A stretch of DNA of 64,000 nt, from positions 14,051-78,050 of the forward strand of contig MQRK01169010.1 of assembly GCA_001938485.1 (NCBI GenBank). Reading direction: 5' to 3'. A model generated the notes under the pieces. That model was not told the origin of the DNA. It searched no databases and saw only the letters and a program-made list of their open reading frames with translations. Source of the DNA: Girardia tigrina. Its lineage: Eukaryota; Platyhelminthes; Tricladida; Dugesiidae. Made by a program: the position numbers and the translations under genes. How positions within the stretch are numbered: the first letter of the stretch is position 1; each line of letters begins with the position of its first letter. Positions 56,665-62,600 of the stretch are shown one piece after another.

Positions 56665-59600
56665 GTACTTGTAATATTGTAATCGTAATCGGATGTCATC
56701 GTTATGTAATAAAGACATTGTCAATAGTAATAAAAGTAATAATAATATTTATATTAGTAGTAATATTATTAGGTCGTCAAGTATGAAATTTATAGAACTA
56801 AAGTCAAAGTTTATCGATAATTTACCAGTACAAATATGTATGTTATTCATTAGAGTATGCACACATATTATCGACATACTTTTGTCATTTGAGAGGCAAC
56901 TTTTTGAGATCATTTGAATAAAAATTTGGTTGGCGAGAATCAATAAATTTCTGGAACACCATTTGCGGAATTGAGTTTTTTACCTATCAAAAAGTTTTTC
57001 AGTTGGAGCTAGATCTGGTGAGTATGGATATTTATGCAGAAGTTCCTACTCAAGTTCCAGTATTTTTGGTACGCTCTTAAGTTCAGTATTTGGTTTGACA
57101 TTATCGTAGAGCTATATGGGAGTCGACCTGTTAACCAAATCCGGTTGTTTTTCTTTGAGCTTCCATATCATATCTTCCAGTTGGTTGCAGTAGATATCTG
57201 CTGTGATCAACAAACCAAGTTTCATGAAGTCATAATGAATTACACCTGCCGCAGACTACAAAAACACTTACCATCAGCTTCTTATGATGAATATTGTGCT
57301 TTGAACTGTGTTTCAGTTTTTCATTCGGGTCCACCAAACTTACTGAATGATTATCATATTGGATCAACTTTTCATCACTAGTGACGATTCGATTTAAAAA
57401 GAAATCACATTTATAACGAGAAAACATCATCAAGCAAGTATCCGAACGCTTTTCTTTCTGCTTTCATTCAACTCATGTGGAATTAGCTTATCTAACTTTT
57501 CACTTTACCAATTTCAGCCACGTTATTCAATATTGTTTACTTTACAACAGCAAACTTTATCGATAAATCATGAGAACTTAGTGATGGATCCGACTCAATG
57601 GTTACCTTCAGTTCATCATTGTCTACCTGCGTTCCTGGGCGACCCAGACACTTCTTTTTAAGGTTAAAATTACCTTTCAGGAATTTCCTAAACCTATTAG
57701 AGACTGTCTGCTGCGTAATAGCATTGTATCCAAATACACTTTTGATGTTCGCGTGTTTTTGATGCTGAGATTCCACGTAGGAACTCATATTTCATAATAG
57801 TTCGAATTTTTGGCTTTTTCATTTTTTTAAATACTGATTATTAAAAAAAGTTATCAATAATTTTAATTAATTTTTATTGATCTGTTCAATAGCCAAGATA
57901 TGTAGCAGTCAAACAAAAAAAATGAGCGACAAAATGTTAAGTCATTGTCAAATTATAACTATTGGAATTCATTGTAATCTTGCCTACAAATTTCATACTT
58001 GACAATCTAATAATAAAAATAAATGAATACGACAATTATTGATAACTTTTAAAGTACTCCATGCTATCTTTATCAAAAACATTGATATTTTTGAGAAGCG
58101 TCAAGAAATAAATGAGCCTAAGATTTATATTGTCGTGAACGTCTTTGCCTTTTTTGCACTGCAAATTAATAGTTAAAACAGCTCTTTTTGGTTTGTTAGA
58201 TTGTGAAGGAAAACAGAAAGATCCATCAATCTGACCGATCAATTCGTTCATGTGGTACCAGATAAATGTTTAATCTAAGTCTTTTCCTAAAGGATTCTAG
58301 TGATCATGAGGAAAGAGACGGAATCCGTTATTTATTGATGACTAAAAGAGAGTGTAAGTGCTTGTCTTCTGTCATAAGCACATTTTAATCTACAATTATC
58401 ATTTTGTGGAAAATTTAGTTAAAAATTCGTTTTCAATATGTTTTCAGAATGTACACTCATTATCTGTGCTCAGGAGCTTCATTTAACATACTACCAACCC
58501 ATAATGATTCTTTAGGGCATAATTTAGGTAATAATTTTCTATCAGTAAGTCAAAAAGGTCAATTAAAGGTAAAACTAAAATTTAAATTTACTAAATATTC
58601 TTTCGAAAGCAGAAAATATTTTTCACCTTTACTTATAATTAGGATGACGTTTTTAAAAAAGTTAAATGTTCATGTTTTAACAAAAATGTCTATCGACAAA
58701 ATAATAAATAATAATCAATAACTAGTGTGTTTCTCCAAATATAAGACATGCCCCCGTATAAGACCTAGACCAACATTCAAAGACTTTTTTGGGAATTTTA
58801 ATATAAGACATCCCTTAATATAAGACCTAAATATGCAAGTATAAGACCTACTGGTAATTTTTCCATCAAAATTAATATAAGACAGAGTCTTATATTTCGA
58901 GAAACACGGTAATATTTTCAGTGCAATGCAACAACTATGAAATATGTAGCAAATAGAATATCAAAAACAAATATTACAAAAAATATGTCAAGATGAGATT
59001 ACAAATAGTATTAAATTTTATAACAAAATCGTAAGAACAAAGGTTTTTTAAGAAACTCAACCGAGCTTGGGCGGTATTGATTCCTGAAAGGCCAAGCATA
59101 GAAAGAGGATTTGATAGTATCAATGCATATTATTTGTCTTAGCTCTGATTACAGCGTTCATGGCGTAGAATCTAGGATCGCAGGTCAATTGTTAGATATC
59201 ACAATGGATATGAATTTCTAATTAATAAGCTATCCATTTTCCCTGGTTGTGTAGGAGTAATTTACTATCTTCCTGTTCTTAGCATGTTACTTTCGTTTAC
59301 TTTTTCTATAAAACTAAGCCGTATTTAAGATTTTCACAGTTGGATTTCTTTTAGGAACAATGTAAAAAACTGAATAACTTAACACTTAGATAGTAATTAT
59401 ACAGTTAAACAAGAAAAATTAAAAAAATAGAGTAACAATAAAGTTTATGTAACTCTATTTTCTATTCCTAGATATTGACGAATGCAAGAATCCTACATCA
59501 TGCTCAAAAGTACCTCAATCAAAATGTATGAATAATGATGGTAGTTTTGAATGTGTTTGTCCTTTGGGTACATCTCTACAAGGTGGAGCTTGCTTAGGTA

Positions 59601-62600
59601 GAATTCTTTTTGTTTTTTTCATTTATATTTATTTTTACACATATTAATTTAGACGTTGATGAATGTTTGATTTCTAATGTTTGCGGAAAGAAAGGAAAAT
59701 GTAAAAATTCAAATGGTTCATACCTTTGCAATTGTCCACCCGGTACGATAAAATTACCCAATGGAGACTGTGAAGGTAAAAATCAGAATTTACAAAATTA
59801 TTTTTTAACAACTTATCAGAAATAAATGAGTGCCTTGAAGATGAAGATCGTTGTAAAAAGCTTAATGGTCCTGATTCAACTTGCTACGATTTACCCTTAG
59901 GATACGGCTGTATATGTCCTAAAGGATTCATTAATGAACCTGAATTCCCAGAACTCTGTAAAGATGTAAATGAATGCGATCTAAACGTACACAATTGTCC
60001 AGGTACATTAACTTTGATGGATTTTGTTTGGAAATAATTTTTCTTGAAGCCTCTTCTTCTGAATGTTTCAATACGTATGGTGGATATGGATGCACTTGTC
60101 AACGAGGCTTTACAAAGGATAATTCATCAAATTGTGTTGATATAGATGAATGCAAAACAGCAGAGGGGAATAATGTCAAAATTTGCAATTCTGGTAAATG
60201 TAGAAATACTGAAGGAGGTTACATATGTGATTGTCCTGATGGTTTTGTTAATGACAACAATCAATGCATCGGTGAGTTTTTATCGCATCTGACATTTTCC
60301 ATTGTCTTGATAATCTATCTATTGTTATTTGTTTCATTGTTTATTCTTAAAACCTGTGAGGAATATTTGGAAGGTTGATGTTTTGTGTGTTGTTTGAATC
60401 TCTAAATATTGTATGTTGATTTGGGATTGTGTCTCTCCTAATCAGATGGATGATTGATATTTTAATTCTTATTATCTGAAACTAATTTATTCAAATTTAG
60501 ATTTAATATTCAAATTTTTAATTTATTATGATTGTAATAAATGTTGTAACAAATGTGTGAGTTCTCTTAACAAAACCAATCTTCAAAAACGTTTCAGAGT
60601 GAAATAGATCTTTTCGTAAATTTGGCTTAAGGTCGATTTGTTTAATTAAATCTGATTTTGATTTGTTTTCTTATTTCTCATATTTTATTGGAGTCAAGAA
60701 TTTAATCAACACATTTAATTTCATCATTTAATAAAATTATTTTTATTACACATAATATTGTCTGATTATGCAAGGATCTATGAGGATTATATTAGCTTGC
60801 TCATCATGGAATTTAGAAACTTATTTTTAAAGGCTTTTTACTTAATTAATTTTCTTCAAACTTTACACATTTACTCATTTTCGATGACAATAAATGATTA
60901 TCTAAAAATTTGATCAAAAAAAGTCCAAAAATGAGAAAAAACGGTCCCATCGGAGTTCTTGAACAATATCAATTGAAAAAGATCTACTTATAAACTATAA
61001 GTAGTTTATATTAATTTTTTATTGTTTTTAAAATCATTTTTTAGCGCAATTTCCATACTGACAATTGCGATTATTAATTGGTTATTTCTGTGTGGATGTG
61101 TGTCCGCAGCTTTAAGTCGTATCTCCTCCTCAACGAAGCAATATCGAGGGCTAGTTCCAAAAGCAAATATGTTAAGCAAGTTCGGAGGATGATTGTGGGC
61201 CAAAAAAATTTCCGGAATTTCTTTATTGATTTCCTGGAAAAGCCAAAAAACCTCGAAAAAATGCAGTTTTTGGCCTATATCTCGGCAACCAGACCACTTA
61301 GCGACTTGATACATTTACCAATCGATTCCTGCAATAATTTAGAACAATATTGCCGAAGAAAGTTTTCAAAAATATCCTTTCGTTCGGTAACAAAAAATTA
61401 ATCATAGTCAAATACTGATATAAACGTTTTAATATTTGGGCACCGAATAACATAAGGAAATTGCGCTTAAATTGTCACTAGACTTTTTATTAACTTGTTT
61501 AATTATATGTTGACAAAGTAAGTCTGTCTGCATTAAGAATGGATATAAAAAATTAATTTTTTGATTTACTAGTACCTTCCATGCTTTATAATAAATTTAT
61601 TATGTTATTAGTAATTATTTAATTGCCAAATGGAGTTGTCAAAATTTTTTGCATGTAATTTTCCCTTCTATAAAAGTTTTAAATAGTTACTAATAACATA
61701 AAAAATAATAAAAAAATGTAATAGTAATTTTCCCTTCTACAAAAGATAACAAAAAAATCTGTTCACCAAGTAGAGTTCGGTCCTCATAAAGAATGGACAT
61801 GAAATTTTTTTAACACTTGCAAAATTTAGAGTAAGTTTTTAAAAGTTTTAAATAATTTAAAATAGAAAATAAATTTTGTATAATTCCTAAATAATTAAAT
61901 AATAATTACACATATTTCAATATAAAATAATGACAAATACTGAAAGTCTAATTAAGGATTATTTCAATTACAATTCTGGTTGTTATACACATAAATGTTA
62001 TTGCAATAAGTATAATTCTTAGTTTTATTATAATAAATGTTGTAACAAATGTGTGACTAAATTAACATTATGTTTCGTTCTTGACAGACGATCATCAGGG
62101 GGATCGTCCATTGAGAGAACAAATATTAAACATTCAAAACTAATTGAAACATATGTATCAACCACACAAATTTTCTTTGTCAGAATTCGGATTGGATAAC
62201 GTTTCTGTGCTTGATACAGACGATTCAATTAGTTTTGAATGTTTAATATTTGTTCTCTCAATGAATGATCCACCTGATGATGTTCTGTCAAGAACAAAAC
62301 ATGTAGTGAATCTTAATAAAATAAATGGTTACTTAAGTGATATTTTCTCGTAGTTGACTTTGTTGAAACAATTAAACAATATATAATACATTATCTAAAT
62401 TCATAATATATAAATAATTAACTTAAATAACAACACTTCAGACATCAATGAATGTACTTTGGATCCTGTGAGTCAGTTAGCAAGTAACTGTGACAAAGAG
62501 AACGGAGAATGTATCAACACTGTTGGAAGCTTTATATGTGACTGTAAAAAGGGTTATGAAATGATCAAAAACTCGACAAAATGTCAAGACATTGATGAAT

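Larger units (their letters stand above)
54961..59471 (+). other. 4.5-kb intron
   Basis: Contains a piggyBac-like MITE (55606-55845), a TA microsatellite (56631-56661), a mariner copy (56769-58010) and a TATAAGAC-repeat MITE (58726-58909). No exon was recognised. Confidence 0.65.

Noticed and set aside
61078-61401. Frames open on both strands in the intron before the last exon
   Set aside because: Neither strand shows a known domain or a phase-1 splice pair; probably part of an unidentified repeat.
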